From Nostocales cyanobacterium Centralia_MAG_434 (GTDB lineage Bacteria; Cyanobacteriota; Cyanobacteriia; Cyanobacteriales; Nostocaceae), in assembly GCA_021324415.1 (NCBI GenBank), contig JAJPJF010000273.1:1-64000 (forward strand): a stretch of DNA of 64,000 nucleotides, read 5' to 3'. Below the pieces are notes generated by a model that was not told where the DNA came from, did no database searches, and saw only the letters and a list, made by a program, of their open reading frames with translations. The translations under genes and the position numbers were made by a program. Below, piece by piece: positions 36,952-46,009 of this stretch (position 1 is the stretch's first letter; each line of letters begins with the position of its first letter).

Positions 36952-38076
36952 ATGGCAAAAAAACGTCCCCGCCCTTTTTCGGAAGAAAATAAACCCTACA
37001 CAAAAGAGTTTTATCATTATCCTGGAACTTTACCAGGAACAATCATCCTTGATGAAAATGCTCCACAGCCAGTTATTTTCTTGATGGACTATGACCAAAC
37101 TCGTGTTATCCACAAACAATTAAAGACACCTGAAGAATGCATTGCTTACTTAGATCAAGAATCTGTTTCTTGGGTAGATGTGCAAGGTTTAGGCAGTGTA
37201 GACATTTTGCAAAGATTAAGAGATATTTTTGATTTACATCCTCTGGTGTTGGAAGATATGGTCAATGTACCAGAGCGTCCAAAAATCGAGGATTATGAAG
37301 ACCAATTGCTAATCATTGCTCGGATGATCGTACCCAAGGAGAGAACATATGGCTTTCATAGTGAGCAAGTTAGTTTTGTATTATCTAAAAATTATTTACT
37401 GACTGTACAAGAAGAACCAGAGCATGATTGCTTAAACGGTGTCAGAGCACGCATTTCCCATAACAAAGGTATCATCCGCAAACAAGGAGTCGATTATTTA
37501 GTCTATACTCTGCTAGATGCAATTATAGATGGTTTTTTCCCAGTGCTGGAGGGTTACGGTGAACGTTTGGAAGAGTTAGAAGAAGAAGTCATGGTTAACC
37601 CTAACCGACAAACACTACAAAAAATTTATCAAATTAGAAGAGAATTGCTGCAACTACGTCGTGCTATATGGCCCCAAAGAGATGTCATTAACTCCTTGAT
37701 TCGAGATGGCTATGAACATATCAGCGAGGAGGTGAGAATTTATCTCAGAGACTGTTATGATCATGCAGTCCAAGTGATGGATATGGTGGAAACATATCGA
37801 GAGCTAGCTTCAGGTTTAATGGATGTTTATCTTTCAGCAGTTAGCAATAAAATGAATGAAATTATGAAATTACTAACGGTAGTTTCAGCAATTTTTATAC
37901 CACTGACTTTTATTGCTGGTGTGTATGGTATGAATTTTGAACATATGCCAGAACTGAAATCTTATTGGGGTTATCCAATTTGCTTAGCAAGCATGGCAAC
38001 AATTGCTGGTGGGCTAATGTTCTTCTTCTGGCGGCGAGGTTGGCTTGAAAATTACTCAACAATTAAGCACGATTAA
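36952..38076 (+). CDS. corA: CorA-type Mg/Co transporter
   Basis: 374 residues. Pentameric channel for Mg2+ (and Co2+ or Ni2+). A large N-terminal cytoplasmic domain with a long helix (LQKIYQIRRELLQLRRAIWPQRD) leads to two C-terminal membrane segments. The signature YGMNFEHMPEL (about 328-338) follows the first segment. The C terminus ends in a short basic tail. AGGGA lies upstream of the ATG. It is monocistronic. Confidence 0.94.
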   Translation: MAKKRPRPFSEENKPYTKEFYHYPGTLPGTIILDENAPQPVIFLMDYDQTRVIHKQLKTPEECIAYLDQESVSWVDVQGLGSVDILQRLRDIFDLHPLVLEDMVNVPERPKIEDYEDQLLIIARMIVPKERTYGFHSEQVSFVLSKNYLLTVQEEPEHDCLNGVRARISHNKGIIRKQGVDYLVYTLLDAIIDGFFPVLEGYGERLEELEEEVMVNPNRQTLQKIYQIRRELLQLRRAIWPQRDVINSLIRDGYEHISEEVRIYLRDCYDHAVQVMDMVETYRELASGLMDVYLSAVSNKMNEIMKLLTVVSAIFIPLTFIAGVYGMNFEHMPELKSYWGYPICLASMATIAGGLMFFFWRRGWLENYSTIKHD

Positions 38077-38150
38077 AGTATAATTAACTATTCCTAATAG
38101 CTAAAAATCTGAATATTAAAAATTAACATAGGAGGTTCATATTCTAAGTT

Positions 38151-38855
38151 ATGAGAAGCACTGATAGTAATTTAATTATGTTGACTTTTTATGTTATTGG
38201 CATCAGTTATGTCTTTAATCAAATGGTCGAATCAATTGACGACCAAGTAAAGCTGGAATTTAATAAAGCATCTGTTGATGAACAACTCAAAGAAAAAAAT
38301 CTACACGAGAAGATTGCAATTGGATTTTCACTTAAACCTTCCTATTCAATAGAAAATCCACAAGATTTATCAATGAGTGTTGAAAATAAGTCCCAGAATC
38401 TTGCAATATATGTTGACTGGGACAATAGCGCTTTTGAAGAATTTGATGGTACTTCAAAGCGAGTTATTAGAAAATCGCCAGATATAATACGCGATTTGGG
38501 TGTCTCTCAAACTCCTAGTTTGGTTGTTCCTGGTAAAACTCTTAGAGAAACAATAACCTCTGAGAGTGTTTTACAGCGGGACAAAGAGACTGGAACATAC
38601 GTACCAAAAAATGCAGTTGCCAATGTTCTCAAATGGAAAACAAGCCCTGTGAGGGCACAAAGAATACAGTTTAATGAGTTTAATGATCGAAAACGTATTT
38701 TTTCGTTTTCCCTAGACTTAGTGCTACGCTTAGCTGAAACAAATTTAGGTATAGCTTCAGGTGATAGTACACCTCCTATCTGCGTCATTAAGTGTCCCTT
38801 CACTGTCAAAAAACTACCTTGGACATACGCTCTACCTTGGAACAAGAGAAGATAA
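38151..38855 (+). CDS. Hypothetical membrane-anchored protein
   Basis: 234 residues, not recognised. A weak N-terminal hydrophobic segment (LIMLTFYVIGISYVF) is followed by a coiled stretch and a beta-rich domain (SIENPQDLSMSVENKSQNLAIYVDWDN). The latter describes an element with an immunoglobulin-like feel, and a Cys pair (ICVIKC) occurs near the end. The C terminus is basic. A perfect AGGAGG lies 16 bases before the ATG, further than usual. It ends 48 bases before rnpB and could share readthrough. Confidence 0.65.
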   Translation: MRSTDSNLIMLTFYVIGISYVFNQMVESIDDQVKLEFNKASVDEQLKEKNLHEKIAIGFSLKPSYSIENPQDLSMSVENKSQNLAIYVDWDNSAFEEFDGTSKRVIRKSPDIIRDLGVSQTPSLVVPGKTLRETITSESVLQRDKETGTYVPKNAVANVLKWKTSPVRAQRIQFNEFNDRKRIFSFSLDLVLRLAETNLGIASGDSTPPICVIKCPFTVKKLPWTYALPWNKRR

Positions 38856-38863
38856 AAAAGATG

Positions 38864-38894
38864 CTGACACGCTTTGGCCATCCCAGACTACACT
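38864..38894 (+). promoter_or_regulatory. Candidate rnpB promoter
   Basis: CTGACA (38864-38869) and TACACT (38889-38894) lie 19 bases apart, with the -10 box ending 8 bases before the mature RNase P RNA 5' end at 38903. The spacer is slightly long, so this is tentative. Confidence 0.4.
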
Positions 38895-38902
38895 GGAATA
38901 TT

Positions 38903-39323
38903 AGGAGAGAGTAAGCGCAGGCGGTTGCAGATCAGTCTCAATAAAGCTGGTTTGAGGAAAGTCCGGGCTCCCGAAAGACCAAACTTGCTGGGTAACGCCC
39001 AGTGCGAGTGATCGTGAGGATAGTGCCACAGAAACATACCGCCCTTTTTCAGTTATCAGTGAACAGTCAATACCTGATAACTGGTAACTGATAACTGATA
39101 ACTGAAGAGGGTAAGGGTGCAAAGGTGCGGTAAGAGCGCACCAGCAGCGTCGAGAGGCGCTGGCTCGGTAAACCCCGGTTGGGAGCAAGGCGAAAGGAAC
39201 TATGGTTGGTCTTTTACCAGTTCCGTTATCTTAGAGCCGCTAGAGGCGTTTGGTAACAAGCGTCCCAGATAGATAACCACCCTCGCAAGAGAACAGAACC
39301 CGGCTTATGTCTTGCTCTCTCCT
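38903..39323 (+). ncRNA. rnpB: RNase P RNA
   Basis: Catalytic RNA that trims tRNA 5' leaders. The ends AGGAGAGAG (38903-38911) and CTCTCTCCT (39315-39323) form a perfect 9-bp P1. The universally conserved GAGGAAAGTCCGGGCTCCC follows near 38952, and AGAACCCGGCTTA near the 3' end is the partner of P4. The P15/L15 region and GGTAAACCCCGG are recognisable. The P12 arm (39050-39106) is expanded by tandem CAGTTATCAGT/ACTGATAACTG words. The length, about 421 bases, matches cyanobacterial type A RNAs. RNase III (rnc) begins 20 bases after it. Confidence 0.95.
39050..39106 (+). repeat. Short tandem repeats in the P12 arm of rnpB
   Basis: Heptamer-like units (TAACTGA) repeated head to tail form an elongated P12 stem: CAGTTATCAG on the left pairs with CTGATAACTG on the right. 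Such short tandemly repeated repetitive sequences in rnpB are known from heterocystous cyanobacteria. The same words occur at 29716-29780, at the 3' end of tsaE. Confidence 0.85.
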
Positions 39324-39342
39324 TATTTAAGTACAGTGACTC

Positions 39343-40062
39343 ATGACTATTGCCTATCCACGCCGTCAGCGGCAGCTTGAAAGTTTAGTTAGAAAATTGG
39401 GTTTGCCAGAAGTTACTCAAATAAAATGGCAACTTTTGGACTTGGCGTTGACTCATCCAACTGTCTCTGAGTCAGCAAATTATGAACAACTGGAGTTTGT
39501 TGGGGATGCAGTTGTGCGGTTGGTTGCAGCTAATGTGTTGTGGGACAATTATCCAGATTGCTCAGTAGGGGATTTTGCTGCAATTCGTTCGGTTCTGGTG
39601 AGCGATCGCGTGCTTGCTCAATTGGCACAAGAGTATGGCTTGGAGTTATACTTGCTCATCTCTAGTAGTGCTGGTGCTGATAAAGCTGGTCAGGAGTCAC
39701 GACTAGCAGATGCCTTTGAAGCTGTTTTGGGTGCACTGTATCTCAGCACTCACAACTTAGAACTCATTCGACCTTGGTTAGATCCCCACTTTAAACAGCT
39801 AGCGGCAGAAATTCGTCTCGATCCAGCCAGATTAAATTACAAAGCCGCTCTGCAAGAATGGACTCAGGCTCATTTTAAAGTTTTACCTGAGTATCGGGTT
39901 GTGGAAAGTAGTCAAGTTCCCCATAATCAGGAGCGTTTTATTGCTGAGGTTTGGTTACACGATCAAAAGTTAGGTCAAGGCAAGGGACGTTCTATTAAAG
40001 CTGCCGAACAAGCAGCTGCCAAAGTAGCTTTTTTTGCACTAAATTCTCAGGAAAAACCCTAA
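39343..40062 (+). CDS. rnc: Ribonuclease III
   Basis: 239 residues. Cuts double-stranded RNA in rRNA and mRNA maturation. The N-terminal RNase III domain contains the signature YEQLEFVGDAVVRLV with the conserved Glu/Asp; the second acidic set is in ESRLADAFEAVLGALYL. A C-terminal dsRNA-binding domain (about 165-236) ends GRSIKAAEQAAAKVAFFAL. It is immediately downstream of rnpB, joining two RNA-processing genes in one locus. Confidence 0.95.
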   Translation: MTIAYPRRQRQLESLVRKLGLPEVTQIKWQLLDLALTHPTVSESANYEQLEFVGDAVVRLVAANVLWDNYPDCSVGDFAAIRSVLVSDRVLAQLAQEYGLELYLLISSSAGADKAGQESRLADAFEAVLGALYLSTHNLELIRPWLDPHFKQLAAEIRLDPARLNYKAALQEWTQAHFKVLPEYRVVESSQVPHNQERFIAEVWLHDQKLGQGKGRSIKAAEQAAAKVAFFALNSQEKP

Positions 40063-40065
40063 TGA

Positions 40066-40112
40066 GTCCTTTGTCATTTGTTACAAATAACAAAGAATAC
40101 TTGACAAAGGAC
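40066..40112. repeat. Double-armed intergenic hairpin
   Basis: GTCCTTTGTCA (40066-40076) pairs perfectly with TGACAAAGGAC (40102-40112), and inside TTTGTTA (40077-40083) pairs with TAACAAA (40088-40094). Related words (ACAAAGGACAA, GTCATTGGTCATT) recur near 20555-20610 and 30215-30245. It is a member of a dispersed repeat family and would form a strong RNA stem between rnc and the next gene. Confidence 0.6.
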
Positions 40113-40122
40113 AATTGAGGAA

Positions 40123-41151
40123 ATGATTAAAATTGCTGTCATTGGGGTTGGGCGTTGGGGTGTACATTTACTTCGAAATTTCTTAGAACATCCCCAGGCA
40201 AAGATAGAGGCGGTCGTAGATCTGAGTCTAGAACGCTTAGCAGCAGTGAGACAGCAATATCAACTAGATTCCAGTGTACTACTGACAACCAATTGGCAAG
40301 ATATCAAGCAATTAATAGGGTTGCAGGCAGTAGTCATTGCTACTCCTGCGAGCACTCATTACTCATTAATTGTTGATGCTTTACATTGGGGATATCATGT
40401 GTTGGTAGAAAAACCCTTAACTCTGAATCCAACAGAATGCCAGGCAATCTGCCAAATAGCAGAAATACAGCAAAGGCAACTGATGGTTGATCACACCTAT
40501 TTATTTCATCCTGCAGTTGAGAAAGGAAGAACTGTAGTTCAAGCAGGTCAATTAGGCGATCTGCGCTATGGCTATGCCACTCGTACCCATTTAGGACCAG
40601 TCCGTCAAGACGTTGATGCACTTTGGGATTTAGCTATTCACGATATTGCCATATTCAACTTCTGGCTTGGTCAAATGCCCTCAGTTTTGCAGGCGACAGG
40701 TACAACATGGCTGCAAGGCTCACCTTCCGCTTCACCTCTTGCTGACCTTGTCTGGGTGACACTCACATACCCAAGTGGGTTTAGAGCATACATTCACCTG
40801 TGTTGGCTCAATCCTGATAAACAGCGAAGACTGGGAGTTGTAGGCAGTTCAGGGAGTTTAATTTTTGATGAAATGTCGTTGTTATCACCGTTAACCTTAT
40901 TACATGGTGAGTTTGAACGCAGGGGTGATCAATTTATTCCTATTCATCAAAAGCAGCAAGTACTGGAAGTAGAAACGGACGAACCATTAAGACGAGTTTG
41001 CGATCGCTTTATAAGCTGTGTCCTCTCTAATACTTCCTCAGTGGTTTCATCGGGCTGGGTAGGCACACAGTTAGTACAAATTCTCGCTGCTTTGACGGAA
41101 TCTTTGAATCAAAGCGGCAAACCAGTGGTTTTGCAACCAAATGAGTATTAA
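40123..41151 (+). CDS. Gfo/Idh/MocA-family oxidoreductase
   Basis: 342 residues. The N-terminal Rossmann motif GVGRWGVHLLRNF (about 7-19) binds NAD(P). The hallmark catalytic motif EKPLT (here VLVEKPLTLNP, about 92-102) is present, and WDLAIHDIAIFNFW supplies the usual DxxxH region. The family oxidises sugar or inositol-type substrates; which one is unknown. The stop codon overlaps the stop of the convergent histidine kinase in a shared TTAA. Confidence 0.85.
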   Translation: MIKIAVIGVGRWGVHLLRNFLEHPQAKIEAVVDLSLERLAAVRQQYQLDSSVLLTTNWQDIKQLIGLQAVVIATPASTHYSLIVDALHWGYHVLVEKPLTLNPTECQAICQIAEIQQRQLMVDHTYLFHPAVEKGRTVVQAGQLGDLRYGYATRTHLGPVRQDVDALWDLAIHDIAIFNFWLGQMPSVLQATGTTWLQGSPSASPLADLVWVTLTYPSGFRAYIHLCWLNPDKQRRLGVVGSSGSLIFDEMSLLSPLTLLHGEFERRGDQFIPIHQKQQVLEVETDEPLRRVCDRFISCVLSNTSSVVSSGWVGTQLVQILAALTESLNQSGKPVVLQPNEY

Positions 41152-43196
41152 TTCTTGCAATCTTGCTTGATAGATGATACTGGAACGCGCTTCGCTGGCG
41201 GTGGAGGTAAATTTTCCTGTTTTGGTATCTGGGTGTTTCTTTCTGTTTCTTCTACTTTGCTGATCCCTTTTGTTCCCTGATCTATAGACACAGAAGTTAC
41301 TCCAAGATTATCTGAGCTTCCTTGTTCTTCTGGGCTAGTTAGCATTGAGTCATCAATCAAAGGCAAAATAATGGTAACTGTTGTGCCTTCATTGATCCCG
41401 GCACTCTCAAGTGTAATGCTACCTTTCATCAGTTCAATTAAATTACGTGAAATTGCCAATCCCAGTCCTGTACCACCAAACTTGCGTGTGTTTGCCCCCT
41501 CTACCATAACAAAGGGGCGAAATAGTTTTTGTTGATGGGTGGGATCAATTCCTATACCTGTATCCTTGATCTTAATAACGACCTGAGATTTATCATTGAT
41601 AGGTTCAATTTCTAACGTAATAGTAATGCTTCCCTCGTCAGTAAACTTAGTGGCGTTACCAATAATGTTAATAAGCACCTGCTTGAGCTTTGCTGGGTCA
41701 GCATTGACCATCAATGGCTCGTTCATCTGAGGGATATTCAACTGTAAGCCTTTTTGCTGAATATTAACAGATTGTATGTTAATGACATCCTTCAGTATTT
41801 TTTGGAGATCAATCACCTCCAAGGATACAGAAAGCTTTCCCGCTTCAATTTTAGAAATGTCGAGTAGATCATTAATAATACCTAGCAAGTGAATTGCTGT
41901 ATCATCAGCACGCTTGAGGAATTCTAATTCTTCTTCTCGGTCATCACACAAGCCATCTCGAACCAAGCGAACACAATTGATAATAATATTTAGAGGATTT
42001 CTTAACTCATGGGAAGTCGTAGCTAAAAATTGGCTTTTCACCTGGTTCGCTGTTTTTGATTCTTTCCAGGCTATTTCCAGTTCTTCTGCCCAAGCTTTCA
42101 GTCGGTCAAGCATTTGGTCTATTGCTTGCGCCAGTTGATTGAATTCTTTGATTTGAAAGTTGTGAGGAACTGGCTCTGCTGATTGGTTTAGATGAAGATT
42201 GAGAGCATAGTCTCGTAACTCTTCTACAGGACGCGCTAGGTAACGCGCTACATAAAGCGAAGCTAATACACTTGCACCAATCAAGCCAACTGTCAGCACA
42301 ATCAAGATGACTTTGATATCTCTAAGACCATAGAGGGCATTGTCTAAACTCGTAACCGCTAAAATCACCCATTTTTGAGATTTTCCTGTTGTTGTGGGAT
42401 CATCAATAGCAGCATAGCCAGCTAGTAGCTCTTCTCCTTCTTTTTCAAAGAAGAAATGTAGAAAATATTGTTGACCTGCGATCGCATTTTTTACAATTTT
42501 TTTGAGCCTTGAGGCATCTGCATGCTGTTCTATATTAGTTCCAATAATACTAGCAATTGGATGGGCCAAAATTGTTCCATTTTCAGCTATGACAACTGTG
42601 GAACCTGTTAATATACCTGGCTTATTTTTTGGTTTTTCATGTAATAATGCCGCTTGAAAAGTCAAGGCATAACGCAATTCACCTGCACGATCATAGACTG
42701 GAGCTGATAGGCGTAATTCCAGTTGATTTTGTGTATCTTTTCTACCAGTTATACCGATATCTGGCGGTAATATGACTTCTGCTTCTACTCCCTCACTAGA
42801 AAAAGATAATTGTGAGTCGTCAACGGGATCATCATCACAAGTTGTAGCGACTATGTTGCCGCTTTTTAAATTTGTCAGTTGAACACACTCTATTTGCTGT
42901 GGCAGTTGTTGTGCTAGCCGAGTGATAAATTGTTGTAACTGCTCAGGTGAGCCTGATTGAAGAATTCTAGTTTGGCTTGAATTGAGCAAGTTACTTTTTA
43001 GAGCAGCAATCTCATTGGCAATGTTTTCTCCCTTGAGAATAGCGCTTTCTGTTAAGTTTTGACGAGCAGTTTCCAACAAACTAGAGCGTGCCCTCTTAAA
43101 GGCTACAACCTCCCCTATCAATAGAACTGGGATTGACAGTAGCAAAATTCTCGTCACCAATATACGACGAAATGATGATTGACGGGGTTTAGCCAT
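41148..43196 (-). CDS. Membrane sensor histidine kinase with Cache-type sensor
   Basis: 682 residues. Two membrane segments (about 12-30 and 296-318) flank a 260-residue extracytoplasmic region of dCache type (SAPVYDRAGELRYALTFQ). A HAMP linker (RYLARPVEELRDYALN) and short coiled-coil follow. The kinase core has the H-box TSHELRNPL, N-box NIIGNATKFT, G1 DTGIGID and G2 GGTGLGLAISRNL. The tail is Pro/Lys-rich without a receiver domain. No response regulator is next to it, so it is an orphan kinase. The ligand is unknown. Confidence 0.88.
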   Translation of the reverse strand: MAKPRQSSFRRILVTRILLLSIPVLLIGEVVAFKRARSSLLETARQNLTESAILKGENIANEIAALKSNLLNSSQTRILQSGSPEQLQQFITRLAQQLPQQIECVQLTNLKSGNIVATTCDDDPVDDSQLSFSSEGVEAEVILPPDIGITGRKDTQNQLELRLSAPVYDRAGELRYALTFQAALLHEKPKNKPGILTGSTVVIAENGTILAHPIASIIGTNIEQHADASRLKKIVKNAIAGQQYFLHFFFEKEGEELLAGYAAIDDPTTTGKSQKWVILAVTSLDNALYGLRDIKVILIVLTVGLIGASVLASLYVARYLARPVEELRDYALNLHLNQSAEPVPHNFQIKEFNQLAQAIDQMLDRLKAWAEELEIAWKESKTANQVKSQFLATTSHELRNPLNIIINCVRLVRDGLCDDREEELEFLKRADDTAIHLLGIINDLLDISKIEAGKLSVSLEVIDLQKILKDVINIQSVNIQQKGLQLNIPQMNEPLMVNADPAKLKQVLINIIGNATKFTDEGSITITLEIEPINDKSQVVIKIKDTGIGIDPTHQQKLFRPFVMVEGANTRKFGGTGLGLAISRNLIELMKGSITLESAGINEGTTVTIILPLIDDSMLTSPEEQGSSDNLGVTSVSIDQGTKGISKVEETERNTQIPKQENLPPPPAKRVPVSSIKQDCKN

Positions 43197-43481
43197 CGGC
43201 AGTCTCTCTTGGTATGTGCCAACTGGAACAGCAACGATATGTGATTAAACCAGATAAAGTTATTGCAAGAGGAAAAATTATTTTAATCACCACCCTAAAA
43301 ATATAAAATACTTTAATACCAAAAAGAAGTACCACACACAAACAATTTAAGAGATTAGCTACTATAACGACTATTATTGCATTCCACTAATATATTAGAG
43401 AAATTTGGTAATTGAGAGATCCCTTGATAAATATTTTTGAGAATCAACAAGTCCGCTAAAAAAATATAAATAATTATTATA

Positions 43482-44174
43482 ATGGTGCAACATCGTCTTC
43501 ATACCGTAGTTATTTTGGCCATGAGCGCAGACGGAAAAATTGCAGATGTCACAAGAGAACCTGCGCGATTTGGATCAAGAGCAGATCAAGAACACCTGGA
43601 AAGACAAATCGCTACTGCTGATGCCGTTTTATTTGGTGCTGGTACTCTTCGCACCTACGGTACTACATTAACGATATCAAATCCAGCACTACTGCAACAT
43701 AGAATACAGATGGGGAAACCCCCTCAACCAGTTCATATAGTAATTACACATCTTGCAGACCTAAATCCGGAAATTCGTTTCTTTCAGCAGCAAATTGCTC
43801 GTTGGCTGCTAACAACAACAGCAGGATCACTTTTTTGGCAAGGACGTCAAGAATTTGAGCAGATTTTGGTTTTTGAAACTCCAACAGGAGAAATAGACAT
43901 CCCCGTGACCTTACAACATTTAACAAACTTGGGTATGGCACGCTTGGCAATACTGGGTGGTGGCGAATTAGTTGCTTCAATGCTGGAGTTGGATTTAATT
44001 GATGAAATTTGGTTGACTGTGTGTCCTTTGATTTTGGGCGGTTCAAGTGCACCCACACCTGTAGAAGGTAGAGGATTTTTAGCCCAGGTGGCTCCCCGAT
44101 TGCAACTAGTGGAAGTTCATACTATTGAGCAAGAAGTATTTCTTAATTACCGCCTCCAACATCTAGCAGATTAG
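43482..44174 (+). CDS. RibD C-terminal-type reductase
   Basis: 230 residues. Resembles the reductase half of RibD or dihydrofolate reductase-like enzymes: an opening VVILAMSADGKIA, then ADAVLFGAGTLRTYG, and LAILGGGELVASMLELDLIDEIWLTVCPLILGG. The deaminase half of RibD is absent. It may reduce the riboflavin precursor 5-amino-6-ribosylaminouracil phosphate with NADPH, or another pteridine-type substrate. It ends 49 bases before the next gene, possibly in the same transcript. Confidence 0.78.
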   Translation: MVQHRLHTVVILAMSADGKIADVTREPARFGSRADQEHLERQIATADAVLFGAGTLRTYGTTLTISNPALLQHRIQMGKPPQPVHIVITHLADLNPEIRFFQQQIARWLLTTTAGSLFWQGRQEFEQILVFETPTGEIDIPVTLQHLTNLGMARLAILGGGELVASMLELDLIDEIWLTVCPLILGGSSAPTPVEGRGFLAQVAPRLQLVEVHTIEQEVFLNYRLQHLAD

Positions 44175-44223
44175 ATTACGCTATATAAAGCTTTTGCTAA
44201 CTTTTGTATCTCAAAAGCCTCAG

Positions 44224-45405
44224 ATGGTGAAACAACTAAAGCCTCGCTATTCAGTCGTTTGGATTAACAAAATTGCTGAGGTTCCCAAGCTTGCGTGGGA
44301 TTCTCTGGCATTGCCATTAAAAACTCCATTTTTCGAGTGGGAGTGGCTCTCTACTCTTGAAGCTTCCCAAAGCGCTACGGCTAAAACTGGCTGGCTACCA
44401 AATCACTTAACGATATGGCGTGATGGAACACTCATTGCTGCTGCCCCACTTTATCTTAAAGGACACAGCTATGGTGAGTTTGTGTTTGATCATCAGTGGG
44501 CAGACTTAGCACAACGCCTAGGCATAGATTATTACCCAAAAATGCTGGGGATGTCGCCATTTACTCCTGCCGAAGGCTACAGATTTCTAATTGCTCCAGG
44601 AGAAGATGAAGATGAAATTACAGCAATGATGGTTCATGAGATCGATGCCTTCTGCCTGAAGCATCGTATATCTGGTTGTAATTTTCTCTATGTTGATCAA
44701 GATTGGCTTCCCATTTTAGAACGTCACGGCTTCACCAAATGGTTGCACCACAGCTTCATTTGGCAAAATCTTGGGTTTAACAATTTTGATGAATATTTAG
44801 CAGTGTTCAATGCCAACCAACGGCGCAATATTAAGCGCGAACGTAAAGCCGTAGAAAAAGCTGCTTTGCGACTACAACCTCATATGGGGGATCAAATTCC
44901 CAAGTCATTGTTCCCTCTGATGTATCAATTCTATGCCGATACCTGTGATAAATTTGGTTGGTGGGGTAGTAAATACCTAACAAAACAGTTTTTTGAACAG
45001 CTACATACTAATTATCGACATCGAGTTCTGTTTTTTGCTGCATATAGTGAGCAAAATAATCAGCAACCTGTTGGTATGTCTTTTTGTTTATTTAAAGGTG
45101 ATAGATTATACGGACGCTATTGGGGTAGTTTTCAAGAAATTGATTGTTTACACTTTGATGCTTGTTATTACTCACCAATAGAGTGGGCGATCGCTCACGG
45201 TATTCAAATTTTCGATCCTGGAGCCGGTGGACGTCACAAAAAGCGTCGTGGTTTTCCTGCTACCCCCAACTACAGTTTGCACCGTTTTTACAATAATCGC
45301 TTAGCACAGATTTTATGCCACTACATCACTGAGGTTAATGAGCTAGAACAGCAAGAAATTGAGGCAATTAATGAGGAATTGCCGTTTAGTAAGCAGGGAA
45401 GTTAG
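44224..45405 (+). CDS. FemAB/GNAT-like protein (COG3146 type)
   Basis: About 393 residues from this ATG; an in-frame TTG at 44194 would add ten. Sequences such as FFEWEWLSTLEASQSATAKTGWLPNHL, then FNANQRRNIKRERKAV and GRYWGSFQEIDCLHFDACYYSPIEWAI, are characteristic of a family of GNAT-fold aminoacyltransferase-like proteins with double acetyltransferase domains. The reaction is not known. It follows the RibD-like gene. Confidence 0.78.
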   Translation: MVKQLKPRYSVVWINKIAEVPKLAWDSLALPLKTPFFEWEWLSTLEASQSATAKTGWLPNHLTIWRDGTLIAAAPLYLKGHSYGEFVFDHQWADLAQRLGIDYYPKMLGMSPFTPAEGYRFLIAPGEDEDEITAMMVHEIDAFCLKHRISGCNFLYVDQDWLPILERHGFTKWLHHSFIWQNLGFNNFDEYLAVFNANQRRNIKRERKAVEKAALRLQPHMGDQIPKSLFPLMYQFYADTCDKFGWWGSKYLTKQFFEQLHTNYRHRVLFFAAYSEQNNQQPVGMSFCLFKGDRLYGRYWGSFQEIDCLHFDACYYSPIEWAIAHGIQIFDPGAGGRHKKRRGFPATPNYSLHRFYNNRLAQILCHYITEVNELEQQEIEAINEELPFSKQGS

Positions 45406-45485
45406 GGCATGGGGCATAGGAGGACAGGGGAAGGGGGACAAGGAGCTAATTTTACTCCCTACCCCCTATTCCTAACTCCTAACTT
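45403..45485. repeat. Purine-rich and TAACTCC repeats
   Basis: GGGGCATAGG and GGGGGACAAGGAG words are followed by CCTACCCCCTATTCC and TAACTCCTAACTT, which can pair back on them. These are the same repeat vocabularies as at 2597, 5046, 24955 and 57601. Confidence 0.5.
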
Positions 45486-45524
45486 CTCAATACGCTACAC
45501 CAAGTCACAGAGGAGTAATTACAC

Positions 45525-45956
45525 TTGAGAAGGGGTGAAGAACCTCTGATACAAGTTGATTGTTTGGTGATTATGGGTTTAACTATTGAAGATTTGACAG
45601 CAATTGATGAAAAGCTTTCTCAGCGTCATCTTGATCTTGATCCAGTTGGCTATTTTATTATTTACCTAAATCGAGAGGAGGGATTGATCTGTGCCAAGCA
45701 TTTCACAAATGTAATTGATGAGCACGGTTTGGCTGTCGATCCAGAAACGGGAAAGGTGATTCCTGCACGAGGAAAGGTGGAACGAACTCACGCAACGTTG
45801 TTTAGTGGGAGAACAGCGAAGGAATTGTGCGTAAAAATTTTTGAACAACAACAACCCTGTCCAGTATCTTTATTGGACCATGCAGCTTATCTAGGCAGGG
45901 AATTTGTCCGGGCTGAGTATGCTTTGGTCACAGGACAAGAGTATGTTCAAGATTGA
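45525..45956 (+). CDS. DUF4346 protein
   Basis: 143 residues from a TTG start that has GAGGAG about 10 bases upstream; a later ATG at 45573 (MGLTIEDL) lacks a comparable site. The sequence LDPVGYFIIYLNREEGLICAKHF and HATLFSGRTAKELCVKIFE matches DUF4346, related to a tetrahydromethanopterin methyltransferase subunit. No partner subunit is nearby, and in cyanobacteria the function is unknown. Confidence 0.75.
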   Translation: MRRGEEPLIQVDCLVIMGLTIEDLTAIDEKLSQRHLDLDPVGYFIIYLNREEGLICAKHFTNVIDEHGLAVDPETGKVIPARGKVERTHATLFSGRTAKELCVKIFEQQQPCPVSLLDHAAYLGREFVRAEYALVTGQEYVQD

Positions 45957-46009
45957 AAAGCTAGGAGTGAGGAGTTATTAATTCTCAATTCCTCACGCCT
46001 CAATCTTCG

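Noticed and set aside
39050-39106. CRISPR array
   Set aside because: The repeats are 7-base units in the RNase P RNA P12 arm without spacers; no array was seen elsewhere.
41148-41151. Overlapping stop codons of the oxidoreductase and histidine kinase
   Set aside because: A shared TTAA between convergent genes is common and needs no special explanation.
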